Below are positions 33,668 through 45,048 of a DNA stretch of 50,935 nt, one piece after another. The translations under genes and the position numbers were made by a program. Source of the DNA: Acetobacter sp. DsW_063 (lineage in GTDB: Bacteria; Pseudomonadota; Alphaproteobacteria; Acetobacterales; Acetobacteraceae); the NCBI RefSeq assembly GCF_002153745.1, contig NZ_JOPL01000070.1, positions 1-50,935 on the forward strand, read 5' to 3'. The stretch's first letter is position 1; every line of letters begins with the position of its first letter. Below the pieces are notes generated by a model. That model was not told the DNA's origin. It saw nothing but the letters and a program-made list of their open reading frames with translations, and made no database searches.

Positions 33668-36121
33668 ATGATCAAACACACGACATGCCTTACCGGCTGC
33701 GTGGCGGTTTCAGCGATTTTGGCGATCGCGCTCGCAGGGACGGCGGGAGCCGCCACACGAGCCCATCATCGCGGGTCATCAGGCGCTGGCGCGGCGGCGA
33801 GTTCAGTAACTTCTCCGCGCAATGGGGCTGCAGCGGCGCCGGTAAAGCGGGCGCCGACCGTTTTTAACGCGGCCGGAACAGAGGCCGTTGCGGCCGTTGG
33901 GCACAGGCATGTCTCGGGCGGGGGCATGATGCGCGCGGAAACTGCGGCGAAGGCGGTCAGCACGGTTACGCACGAATATATCGCGAAGCAGTCTCCCGCA
34001 TCCAATGCTCTGGCGCTGATTCAAATGGCCCCGGGCGCGAACGTAGCCATGGGCGATCCGTTCGGCGTCAGCGATGAATCGATGATCACCGTGCGCGGCA
34101 TGAACCAGCAGCAGATCGGATACACCTTCGAAGGTGCGCCGATGAACGATCCCGACGATTACACGCCGAATTCCTCGGAATGGATCGATTCCGAAAACAT
34201 GGACAATGTGCAGTTGCAGCAGGGGTCGGGCGAGTTGAACTCTCCCCTCACGAACTCTGCTGGCGGCATCATGGCCGTGAATATGCGCAATCCGAAATAC
34301 GAGCATGGCGGCGAACTCGACGTCAGCTACGGCACGCATCAGCTTAATCGACAGTTCATCCGTTATGACACCGGTGAAATCGGCCATAGCGGCGTTCGTG
34401 CGTTCGCATCCTACTCCAATCTTTCCGGCAAGGCGTGGCGTGGTCCCGGGCGAAACAACCGACGTCACATGGATTTCAAAGCGATCAAGGAGTGGGGCAA
34501 CAGTTTCATTTCTGTCGCTGGATCCTACAACAATGAGAACACGGCCTACTATCCGACCTACGATTCCGTCAGTCAGTGGAATCAGGAGGGATTGAGCCAC
34601 AATTTCTCGGGCACGTATAACGTTAACGACGCCAGCTACAACGGTTTGAACAGCTACTATAAGTTCTATCAGACCAACTGGGCTGACATTCTGATCAGCG
34701 CACCGATGCATTTCGAGGCGAGCCCGAAGCTGACTTTCGACGTTTCGCCGTATGTCTATCACGGAAGCGGCGCTTACCCGTTCGGCGCCGGCAGCCTTTC
34801 GAACGGCGCAGGCGATTACGGTGGTCTGCTGGCGATCAATGGCTCCAACTACAACGGAACCGGCACGACTGGCGCGTCGATCGCGACCGGCAACGCTGCT
34901 ACCTATAGCACCGCGCAAGGCGAAGCCATTAACGCAATGTATAACTGGCTCGGCACCGAAGGGTATGCTGGCCTTAATTCGTCGGTGAAATACAAGACCA
35001 AACACAACGAGCTGACGTTCGGTTGGTGGTTCGGTTACACCGATATGCAGGCTCTCGAGCCTTTCTCCGCGCTGACTGCGACCGGTCAGGCCGCCAACTT
35101 CGATGGTCGCTACAATCTGAAGCTGACAGACGGCACGCTTTTGAGCGAGCAGTCGTACCACACGATCACCATGACCAATATGCTCTATATCGGCGATCAG
35201 GTGACGCTCCTCAATGATCGCCTGCATATTTCGGCAGGTTTCAAGGAAGCGATGATCTCGCGTGACGGCACGTTCGGGCAGCCTGTCGAGGGGTATTACA
35301 AGGTGGGCTACAATACGGCAGAGCCATTGCCGCGGATGTCGATCGATTACCACATCAATCCGAATGTCATGGTTTTCGCCAGCGTCAACACCAACTTTCG
35401 CACGCCGGTCGGAACGGCGATGTATAACGCTTACGACAATCCCTGGAATGGATCGCAGATCACCACAGGCAATACAAAGCTGAAAAACGAATACAGCATC
35501 GTCGAAGAAGTCGGCGCGCGGTATTCCGGCAGCCTTGGAAACGCATCCATCACCGGGTTCAATTACAACTTCACCAACCATCAGGTGAACGCCTATAACG
35601 GCGCGAACCCCCTCCCTGTCGCGATGAACGTCGGCGGCATGACGATCCGAGGCGTGGACGCCCAAATGGGCCTGCGTCCATGGCATCACTTCTCGCCTTA
35701 CGCCTCCGGTGAGTACCTCTACGCTACGACCGATAACAACATTCCCGACTCTGACGGAACTTATCTGAACACAAAGGGAAAGATCGCGCCGTCTGCGCCG
35801 CGTTGGCAGGCGTCCGTCGCGCTCAACTATGACGACGGCACGATGTTCGGCAGTGTGACGCTTCGCTATGTCGACAAGCAATACAGCACCTACACGAATG
35901 ACGAGCAGATCAAGGGTTACAAGCAGGTCGACATGATGATCGGCGCGCGGATGAAGAAGATCGGGTTCATGAAGTCTCCTTCTATTCGTTTGAATATTAT
36001 CAATCTGGCCGATCACCATTATCTGTCGGGCGTGTATTCGCCGGGGACGACCGCTGGCACAGCGCAGCTTCTCGCTGCGCCAAATTTCGCCTGTCTGGCG
36101 ACCTTCAGCACTGGGTTCTGA
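33668..36121 (+). CDS. TonB-dependent receptor (GGGMMR-type)
   Basis: An outer-membrane receptor of 817 residues. GAGGAG about 10 nt upstream supports the ATG at 33668; the signal peptide ends near GTAGAA. An Ala/His-rich linker precedes the plug, which opens with SGGGMMRAET and continues through QMAPGANV, TVRGMNQQQIG, EGAPMND and NSAGGIMAVN. The barrel ends with STGF. It is a paralogue of the receptor at 15669-18116. The position before an MFS transporter and a lyase, 3' of RidA, suggests it brings the island's substrate across the outer membrane (inference). Confidence 0.9.
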   Translation: MIKHTTCLTGCVAVSAILAIALAGTAGAATRAHHRGSSGAGAAASSVTSPRNGAAAAPVKRAPTVFNAAGTEAVAAVGHRHVSGGGMMRAETAAKAVSTVTHEYIAKQSPASNALALIQMAPGANVAMGDPFGVSDESMITVRGMNQQQIGYTFEGAPMNDPDDYTPNSSEWIDSENMDNVQLQQGSGELNSPLTNSAGGIMAVNMRNPKYEHGGELDVSYGTHQLNRQFIRYDTGEIGHSGVRAFASYSNLSGKAWRGPGRNNRRHMDFKAIKEWGNSFISVAGSYNNENTAYYPTYDSVSQWNQEGLSHNFSGTYNVNDASYNGLNSYYKFYQTNWADILISAPMHFEASPKLTFDVSPYVYHGSGAYPFGAGSLSNGAGDYGGLLAINGSNYNGTGTTGASIATGNAATYSTAQGEAINAMYNWLGTEGYAGLNSSVKYKTKHNELTFGWWFGYTDMQALEPFSALTATGQAANFDGRYNLKLTDGTLLSEQSYHTITMTNMLYIGDQVTLLNDRLHISAGFKEAMISRDGTFGQPVEGYYKVGYNTAEPLPRMSIDYHINPNVMVFASVNTNFRTPVGTAMYNAYDNPWNGSQITTGNTKLKNEYSIVEEVGARYSGSLGNASITGFNYNFTNHQVNAYNGANPLPVAMNVGGMTIRGVDAQMGLRPWHHFSPYASGEYLYATTDNNIPDSDGTYLNTKGKIAPSAPRWQASVALNYDDGTMFGSVTLRYVDKQYSTYTNDEQIKGYKQVDMMIGARMKKIGFMKSPSIRLNIINLADHHYLSGVYSPGTTAGTAQLLAAPNFACLATFSTGF

Positions 36122-36142
36122 TAGTCGATCCGCATTCAGACA

Positions 36143-36162
36143 GGGCGTGATCGATCGCGCCC
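36143..36162 (+). terminator. near-palindromic hairpin after the receptor gene
   Basis: GGGCGTGATC faces GATCGCGCCC, a 20-base palindrome with one wobble, 22 nt after the receptor stop and before the MFS gene. It may attenuate transcription between them. Confidence 0.35.
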
Positions 36163-36214
36163 GTGTTCCGCAGAAAATCGACTTTCTTACCGCTAACTCG
36201 GGAGTGATATCCGC

Positions 36215-37420
36215 ATGACGATGGATAGTTATGCGGAGTTTCTCTCTGAGACCTCTGTAAACGCTTCGGCTGACTCCCCGGCGGGGGCTGTTTTGCCGCT
36301 GCCGGTCTTGATTGGCGCCTGTATCGGCTCAGGCACGGCGCATCTCGTCTCCTCGGCGATGCCGTTTCAGGTCGACGCGTTGATGACGGGCGTCAATTTT
36401 TCAGCGACGGACTCAGGATGGTTCGGTTTTTTTGAGATCATCGCTCTGTCGCTGACGATGATCGCCCTGTCGCGCCTGCATCGCCCACTCCCGCCGGTCG
36501 TGACCGCCGTAGCCGGAGCGGCCCTTGGCGCAATCGCGAACATACTGCTCTTCAGTGTTGCGCGCTCGACGCTCGCCTGCTGGGGGTGCGCAATTCTGAT
36601 CGGCGTCGCATCAGGATCTTTGGCGCGCTCTTATATTCAGGCAGTCTCCGCGTCGCGCAATGTCGATCGCGTGTATTCGATTGCTAGCGGCGGCGGCCTG
36701 ATCGTCATAGTCGGGGCGATATCGCTGGTGCCTCTGGCGACGCATCTATGCGGTCCTTTAGGGGCTTTTCTCGCTTTTTGCGCACCAATGCTGGTCGCAA
36801 CGCCGTTACTGCTGATGCTCCGCAAGGCCCCGCACGCGGCGGCGGCCCATGAACGCGCTCGGCTGCGTCTTAGCGCGGGCGGAGTGGCGCTGGTCGTCAT
36901 GTGGACACTGTCGTCGCTTGGTCAAAGTGTTGCATGGTCGTTCGCCGGGCGTGTCGGCGCCCATTTGGCGTTGAGTGAAAAATTCATCGTCACCCTGTCA
37001 TCTGTCGGAATCATCGCTGGCGTGCTTGGCAGTTTCGGCGGCGCCGTCATCGCGACGATGCTGCCGCGTTCCGTCGTGTTGCTTACCAGCCTGGTGGGCG
37101 TCGCGGCGGCTTGTTTCTTTTCCTGCGCAGCCTGGGGCCCATGGAGCTACGCCATAGCCATTACGGGATTCTGGGTGTTTTCGATGCTGTCTTACGCTTA
37201 TCTGCTGGGGAGCGCCGCCTCTCTTGATGACACCGGCAAGGCGGGGACCTTGTGCAGTGGCATGGACAGGCTTGGATTCGCTTTGGGCGCCCCGCTCGGC
37301 GGATTGGTCGTGGATCACGGCAGCTTTCTGACTCTGGCGCTGATGGCCGCCGTGGTTGCCGGACTTGCGATTCCGTTCTGCTATCCTGTGCTGCATCGAG
37401 AACTTCGCGCAGCCCTCTGA
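36215..37420 (+). CDS. MFS transporter
   Basis: An inner-membrane major-facilitator transporter of 401 residues with about 12 hydrophobic helices, starting around residue 27 after a polar N-terminus. A central basic loop (RKAPHAAAAHERARLR) separates the two halves. Classical sugar- or drug-subfamily signatures are not clear. It lies between the TonB receptor and the MIO-less lyase, all on the plus strand with 93 and 126 nt gaps, so it may move the same compound across the inner membrane. GGGAG precedes the ATG by about 10 nt. Confidence 0.85.
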   Translation: MTMDSYAEFLSETSVNASADSPAGAVLPLPVLIGACIGSGTAHLVSSAMPFQVDALMTGVNFSATDSGWFGFFEIIALSLTMIALSRLHRPLPPVVTAVAGAALGAIANILLFSVARSTLACWGCAILIGVASGSLARSYIQAVSASRNVDRVYSIASGGGLIVIVGAISLVPLATHLCGPLGAFLAFCAPMLVATPLLLMLRKAPHAAAAHERARLRLSAGGVALVVMWTLSSLGQSVAWSFAGRVGAHLALSEKFIVTLSSVGIIAGVLGSFGGAVIATMLPRSVVLLTSLVGVAAACFFSCAAWGPWSYAIAITGFWVFSMLSYAYLLGSAASLDDTGKAGTLCSGMDRLGFALGAPLGGLVVDHGSFLTLALMAAVVAGLAIPFCYPVLHRELRAAL

Positions 37421-37546
37421 ACGCCGTCTGGAGCCGTAACCATTCACGGACATGGCGCCAGCTTATCGTTTTGGCGAGCATCCTGATCCGACTGAATGAT
37501 TCCGTTCGCTCGGATAATACTCTGACGCCTGCAAGGAATTCCTCTC

Positions 37547-39079
37547 ATGCCGCACACCCATGCATCGTCCGATGGCGTGATCGAACTGAGGGAAAGTCTG
37601 CGTTGGCGCGACGTCGCCGCGGTCGCAGAGGGAAAGCGCGTGATCCTTTCAGCGGCAGCGCTCGCACGCGTGACTGCCGGAGACGACCGCCGTCGCGCCA
37701 TCGTCGCCAGCGGCGACCGGGTTTATGGCGTCACGACAGGGGTCGGCGCGTTGTCCGAAGTCGTCGTCTCGCGGGAAGCTCAAAGCGCGCTGTCTCACAA
37801 CATCCTGCGTAGCCACGCCGTGGGCGTTGGCGCGCCACTGCCGCCTGTCGAAACGCGAGCGATCATGGTCGCTGCGGTCAATAATTTTGCGCACGGACGA
37901 TCAGGTGTCCGCCCCGTTGTCGTTGCGCAGATTCTCGACCTTCTGAACGCAGGCTGCACGCCGTCGGTCCCGAGAGACGGATCGGTCGGTTACCTGACCC
38001 ACATGGCGCATATCGCTCTCACACTGGTGGGGGAGGGGGCGGCTGTGTTGCCCGGCGAAGATCGGGAAACGGAGGGCGTCGCCGCGCTTGCGCGGATCGG
38101 CAGGGAACCGTTGTGCCTGGAGGCGAAGGAAGGGCTGTCGCTCGTCAACGGCACGCCATGCGCCACGGGGATGGGCGCGCTTCTGCTGGCGCGGCTGGAG
38201 CGGTGGCTCGACTGGGCGGACGCTATTGCGGCCCTGACATTCGAGTGTCTGGAAGGGCAGGACGTAATTTTTCGGTCTGAATCCACGACTTTGCGCGTGC
38301 GCCCCGGCATGGAACTTGTCGCCGCGCGCATGGCGAAGCTTCTGGAGGGTTCGGTGCGGATCGAGGCAGCCCGCGGCAAGCGCACACAAGATGCGCTCAG
38401 CTTACGGACCATTCCGCACCTTCATGGCGCAGTCAGGGACGTCTGGACGAATGCGGCGGATTGCGTGGATCGGGAACTGGCGAGCGTCACGGACAATCCG
38501 GCGCTTCTTGACGGCGCCGATGGACCGTTCGCCATGTCAGAGGCGCACGCGGTCAGTCCGGATATAGGACTGGCTTTTGATCAACTCGGCGTCGCTATTG
38601 CGGAACTGGGGATGATGTCGGAGCGTCGTCTTGATCGGATGCTCAACCCGCTGCTGAGTGGACTGCCCGCTTTTCTGGCGGGGGCGTCTGGTGCGGAATC
38701 AGGCTTCATGATCGCGCAGTACACGGCCTCTGCGCTTGTTTCGGCCAATCGTCGCGACGGACTCCCGGCCAGTCTGGACGGAGGCGTCACGTCGGCATTG
38801 CAGGAAGACATGCTGTGTCACGCAACCGCGGCCGTCATGAAAGCTCAGGCGATTCTCGATCGAACCGCGTTGATTCTGACGATCGAACTGCTAGCAGCGG
38901 CGCAGGCCTGCGACCTGGTCGGGTGTGCAGAGGCCTTGGCTCCGCGCACTCGTCTGATATTTGAGTTCGTTCGAAGCGGCGTCGCCCGGTATGCCGACGA
39001 CAGGCCGCTGGCCGGAGATATCGCCGGGATGAAAGCACGTCTCGGGGAGACGCCTGTGGCGACGATCGTCCCGGAGTGA
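37547..39079 (+). CDS. histidine/aromatic ammonia-lyase superfamily protein lacking the MIO tripeptide
   Basis: A 510-residue all-helical protein of the HAL/PAL/TAL fold. Family residues (HutH numbering in parentheses) are Tyr60 (Tyr53) in YGVTTGVG, His90 (His83) in LRSHAVGVG, Asn201 (Asn195) in LVNGT, Arg287 (Arg283) in QDALSLR and Glu420 (Glu414) in LQED. The active-site loop, normally GSVG-ASG-DLAPLAHM, reads GSVG-YLTHMAHI (145-156): the three residues that cyclise to MIO are missing without breaking the frame. HutH Tyr280 is Leu284. Ordinary ammonia elimination is therefore unlikely; an onium or other lyase activity, as in ergothionase, or a different reaction is possible. AAGGA precedes the ATG. 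Confidence 0.85.
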   Translation: MPHTHASSDGVIELRESLRWRDVAAVAEGKRVILSAAALARVTAGDDRRRAIVASGDRVYGVTTGVGALSEVVVSREAQSALSHNILRSHAVGVGAPLPPVETRAIMVAAVNNFAHGRSGVRPVVVAQILDLLNAGCTPSVPRDGSVGYLTHMAHIALTLVGEGAAVLPGEDRETEGVAALARIGREPLCLEAKEGLSLVNGTPCATGMGALLLARLERWLDWADAIAALTFECLEGQDVIFRSESTTLRVRPGMELVAARMAKLLEGSVRIEAARGKRTQDALSLRTIPHLHGAVRDVWTNAADCVDRELASVTDNPALLDGADGPFAMSEAHAVSPDIGLAFDQLGVAIAELGMMSERRLDRMLNPLLSGLPAFLAGASGAESGFMIAQYTASALVSANRRDGLPASLDGGVTSALQEDMLCHATAAVMKAQAILDRTALILTIELLAAAQACDLVGCAEALAPRTRLIFEFVRSGVARYADDRPLAGDIAGMKARLGETPVATIVPE

Positions 39080-39099
39080 CGCCTCCGGGACAGGCCTCG

Positions 39100-41645
<2,546 letters not shown>

Positions 41646-42023
41646 TCAGTGCTGCGTGGCGTCGGGCGCAGGCGTAGCGGGCGCGGTGGTCGCAGGAGAC
41701 GCCGCTGCAGGGACGGTAGCGCTCGACGCAGGCGTCGCCTGGGTCGACGTGGTCTGTGCGGGAGTTGCGAGAATGTCGTGACCGCCGCCCGTGACCGCGC
41801 CGCGGTTGATGACCGCGAGCGTCAGGGACAGCACCATGAAGAGCGCCGCGAGAATGGAGGTGGATCGCGTCAGCAGGTTGGCCGTGCCGCGTCCTGACAT
41901 GAAGGCGCCCATGCCCTGCGAGTTGCCGATGCCCAGACCGCCGCCCTCGCTACGCTGAATGAGCACCGTCCCGATGAGGGCGATGGTGACGAAAAGATGC
42001 AGGACGAGCAGGGCGGTGGTCAT
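41646..42023 (-). CDS. secG: preprotein translocase subunit SecG
   Basis: A 125-residue inner-membrane subunit of SecYEG. Two transmembrane segments (LLVLHLFVTIALIGTVLIQ and ILAALFMVLSLTLAVI) flank the conserved cytosolic loop RSEGGGLGIGNSQGMGAFMSGRGTANLLTRST. The C-terminal Ala/Thr/Pro-rich tail is low complexity, as in other Alphaproteobacteria. It lies between tpiA and pyrG on the minus strand. Confidence 0.95.
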   Translation of the reverse strand: MTTALLVLHLFVTIALIGTVLIQRSEGGGLGIGNSQGMGAFMSGRGTANLLTRSTSILAALFMVLSLTLAVINRGAVTGGGHDILATPAQTTSTQATPASSATVPAAASPATTAPATPAPDATQH

Positions 42024-42076
42024 GGAGTATCCGGTTCGAAATTAAACGGTCCGCACGGCCTTGCGGCCGACGGGCG

Positions 42077-42826
42077 TCAGGCGCCCGGCGCGGCGTGGAT
42101 GATGGACAGGAACGCGTCCGGCTTCAGGCTGGCGCCGCCGACAAGCGCGCCCCCTACGTTGGGGATAGCCAGAATCGATCCGGCGTTCCCAGCATCGACC
42201 GAACCACCATACAGAATCCGGAGAGTTTTTCCACTCTCGTTGAACTGGCGCACCAGTTCAGCGCGGATGAAGCCCACAGTCGCCTCAATATCTTCGCTGG
42301 TCGCGGCGAGGCCGGTGCCGATCGCCCAGACCGGCTCATAGGCGACGACGCCGGTGAAACCGTCCGGCAGCGAACCCTTGATCTGCCAGCCGAGGACGCT
42401 TTCCGTCTCCCCGCTCTGTCGCTGATCTTCGGTCTCTCCGATGCAGACGATTGGCGTCAGCCCGGCCTTGGCGGCGGCGACGGCTTTCTCGCGCACTGTC
42501 TCGTCGATCTCGCCATGATCGCGACGACGCTCCGAATGCCCGAGGATAACGTAAGAGGCGCCCGCGTCCGAGAGCATCTCGGGAGAGGTGTCGCCCGTGT
42601 GCGCGCCGCGCTCCGCCTTGTGGCAATCTTGCGCACCCAGAGCGACGGGCGCGCCTTCAAGCTGAGAGCCGACTAACGCTAACTGGGTGAAGGGCGGGCA
42701 GATCGCGACGTCAACGCCAGCGGCGGGTTTCTCGCGCAATCCGTCCAGGAGCGCATTGACGCGGGCGGCGGAGTCGGCGCGCAGGCCGTTCATCTTCCAG
42801 TTCCCGACAACGAGTGGCCTGCTCAT
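42077..42826 (-). CDS. tpiA: triosephosphate isomerase
   Basis: Interconverts glyceraldehyde-3-phosphate and dihydroxyacetone phosphate; 249-residue TIM barrel. Catalytic residues are Lys in VVGNWKMN, His in LGHSERR and Glu in VAYEPVWAIGTG; the phosphate loop LYGGSVD is present. The start at 42826 is chosen over a codon 36 nt upstream because GGAGGGGAG precedes it. It is first in tpiA-secG-pyrG-kdsA and divergent from ppiD. Confidence 0.97.
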   Translation of the reverse strand: MSRPLVVGNWKMNGLRADSAARVNALLDGLREKPAAGVDVAICPPFTQLALVGSQLEGAPVALGAQDCHKAERGAHTGDTSPEMLSDAGASYVILGHSERRRDHGEIDETVREKAVAAAKAGLTPIVCIGETEDQRQSGETESVLGWQIKGSLPDGFTGVVAYEPVWAIGTGLAATSEDIEATVGFIRAELVRQFNESGKTLRILYGGSVDAGNAGSILAIPNVGGALVGGASLKPDAFLSIIHAAPGA

Positions 42827-43104
42827 CCGACGTCTCCCCTCCGCGCGCTCGTTTTCTGGCACGCCTGTCTTTCCCGCGTTCCGTTTTTCCGCGCGTCACG
42901 TTTGTTCGACAATGCGTAATCCACTGCGGCGCGATCGGGCAAGCCGGGGGTAAATGCGCGCCGCCTGAACTTGTGGCGCAGATCATAAGCCCCGCTTCTG
43001 GTCAACGGGGCGAGGGATGAATAAGGTGCGCCGCCCGGACGCTTCGCGTCATCGCAAGCCGTCCGGCATCCTTGATACGTCAAACCGCCCGGACTGCTTC
43101 CCTT

Positions 43105-45048
43105 ATGATCTCGTTCCTGCGCCGTTTCGTCGTCGACTCATGGGTCGGCCGGGTCCTCGCTCTGGTGATCTTCATCGCATTCGTCACCTGGGGTGTGGGC
43201 GACGTGATCAGCAATCTCGGAGATGATCCGTCCGTCGCCGCCAGCGTAGGGTCGCGCAAGATTTCCTCTCGCGAACTGGCGACGGCGCTGCAGGCCGAAC
43301 TGCCGCAGATGGCGCAGCGCATGGGTGCGCCCGACATAAAAAACCTTCCGCCCCAGTTCCGTAATCAGATGGCGCAGCAGGTGCTGCAACGGCTGATCGG
43401 TCAGGCGCAGGTGCTGGAAGCAGGAGCGGCGATGGGTCTCGTGGTCCCCGATTCCGCCGTCCGCGAGGAAATTTTCGCGATGCCCTACTTCAAGGGCAAA
43501 GATGGAAAGTTCGACCGCAAATTGTTCGACTCGCGTATGGCGCAGGCGGGCATGACCGAGCAGCGCCTGATCGGTCTCGTGCGCGACGACCTCGCCGGTC
43601 GTGGCGTGCTCGACGCTGCTCTCTCCGGCGCTCATGTCCCCGACGTGCTGGTGCGCCGGACATATGGCTTTGAGACGGAGACGCGTGTTCTGGACGTGCT
43701 TCACATTCCGTTCGCGTCCGAACCCACGCCGCAGGACCCCGACGAGGCTACTCTGCGGCGGTTCTATACGAACCATCCGTGGCTGTTCGTGAGCCCGGAA
43801 CTCCGTCACGCCAGAGTTGTCGTCCTGTCGCCCGACACGGTTGCGTCCACCGTGTCTGCGACCGATGAGGAAATGCACCGCCTCTATGACGCCCAGAAAG
43901 AGCGGTTCCATCTGCCGGAGCTACGCAGCGTTCAACTGGTGACGGCGCCCGACGAGACGCAGGCGCAGGCGATCGCCACCGTATGGCGCGGGGGGGCGAC
44001 CTGGGCGCAGGTACAGACGGCGGCGAAGGACAGCGCCGCCGTGGAGTTCGACGATGCGCGCGAAAGCAGCCTGCCGTCGGAGGCTCTGCAGAAGCTGGTT
44101 TTCTCGGCTCCGGCCGACACGGTGCAGGGGCCTGTGAAGGTCGATACCGGCTGGGTGGTCTTCCATGTGGTCAAGGTCACGCCGCCCAAGGATACGAGCT
44201 TTGACGATGCAAAGGCTTCTCTGAAAGATCAGATCGTCAAGGCGCGCGCGCCGGAGACGGTGAACGCCAACGTGAAGAAGCTGCAGGACGCGATTGCCGG
44301 AGGCGGACTCGACGCGATTCCTTCCGACCTCGGGGCGGCCGCCGCTGCGGGCACGCTGGATTCCACCGGCATGACGAAGGACGGCGAGCCTGCGCCTCTG
44401 CCCGCGTCGGGTCCGCTTCGGGACGCCGTCGTGGCGCGCATTTTCTCGCAGGCGAAAGGCGCGCCTCCCACACTGACGGAAGCGACCGCTCCGGCGAAGC
44501 AGGGGCAGCCGGGCCAGTCGCTTGGCTGGTACGCCGTCTCAGTCGACGACGTGACGGCGAGCCAGCCGGTGCCGTTCGATCAGGCCCGCGCTCGTGTTCT
44601 TGCAACGTGGCGTGACGAAGCGCGCAGGCATGCGGCAGACGAGCAGGCTACGGGCCTTTATCTGGCGGCTCAGCAGCAGGGCGGCATTGCAGCCGTGGCG
44701 CCCACGGGCGCCGACCTCAAGAAGGGTGTCTTCGCGTCGCGCGCGCGGCCGCCGGAAGGACTGCCTGAGGATTTGGCGCAGACGGTGCTGAGAATGCCTG
44801 CCGGGCGTAGCGTCATGGGAGAAGATGCGGAAAGCTACATCGTCGTGACCGCGACGGCCGTGCAGCATCCTGATCCCGCCGCCGACTCACTCGGGTTCGG
44901 GCGCGTTCGCGACGGATTGACCGACTCGCTGACGTCAGATCTGACCGGGGTGCTGACCAGGTCGCTGGGCGAGCGTTACAAGGCGAAGATTGCTCCCGCC
45001 GGGGTGAAGGCGGCGCTTGATATGGCGGGCTTTGGAGACGGCTCCTGA
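43105..45048 (+). CDS. ppiD: membrane-anchored peptidyl-prolyl isomerase (PpiD/SurA-like)
   Basis: A periplasmic folding helper of 647 residues fixed by one N-terminal membrane helix (LALVIFIAFVTWGVGDVI). A SurA-N-like region (ELATALQAELPQMAQRM, QVLQRLIGQAQVLEAGA) leads to a parvulin-type PPIase stretch (SSLPSEALQKLVFSAPADTV, VDTGWVVFHVVKV) and a C-terminal SurA-N-like repeat. The ATG at 43105 begins the conserved MISFLRR; an upstream TTG frame (43072) is less likely. Neither start has a strong ribosome-binding site. Its stop overlaps the trpE start (TGATG). Confidence 0.9.
   Translation: MISFLRRFVVDSWVGRVLALVIFIAFVTWGVGDVISNLGDDPSVAASVGSRKISSRELATALQAELPQMAQRMGAPDIKNLPPQFRNQMAQQVLQRLIGQAQVLEAGAAMGLVVPDSAVREEIFAMPYFKGKDGKFDRKLFDSRMAQAGMTEQRLIGLVRDDLAGRGVLDAALSGAHVPDVLVRRTYGFETETRVLDVLHIPFASEPTPQDPDEATLRRFYTNHPWLFVSPELRHARVVVLSPDTVASTVSATDEEMHRLYDAQKERFHLPELRSVQLVTAPDETQAQAIATVWRGGATWAQVQTAAKDSAAVEFDDARESSLPSEALQKLVFSAPADTVQGPVKVDTGWVVFHVVKVTPPKDTSFDDAKASLKDQIVKARAPETVNANVKKLQDAIAGGGLDAIPSDLGAAAAAGTLDSTGMTKDGEPAPLPASGPLRDAVVARIFSQAKGAPPTLTEATAPAKQGQPGQSLGWYAVSVDDVTASQPVPFDQARARVLATWRDEARRHAADEQATGLYLAAQQQGGIAAVAPTGADLKKGVFASRARPPEGLPEDLAQTVLRMPAGRSVMGEDAESYIVVTATAVQHPDPAADSLGFGRVRDGLTDSLTSDLTGVLTRSLGERYKAKIAPAGVKAALDMAGFGDGS

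Noticed and set aside
33803-36019. 738-codon minus-strand frame
   Set aside because: It is antisense to the TonB receptor gene, gives a Val/Arg/His-rich product with no domain, and arises from the GC bias of the real gene.
44949-45047. trp leader peptide or attenuator before trpE
   Set aside because: trpE starts on the ppiD stop codon, leaving no room for a leader, and no Trp-codon cluster is present.
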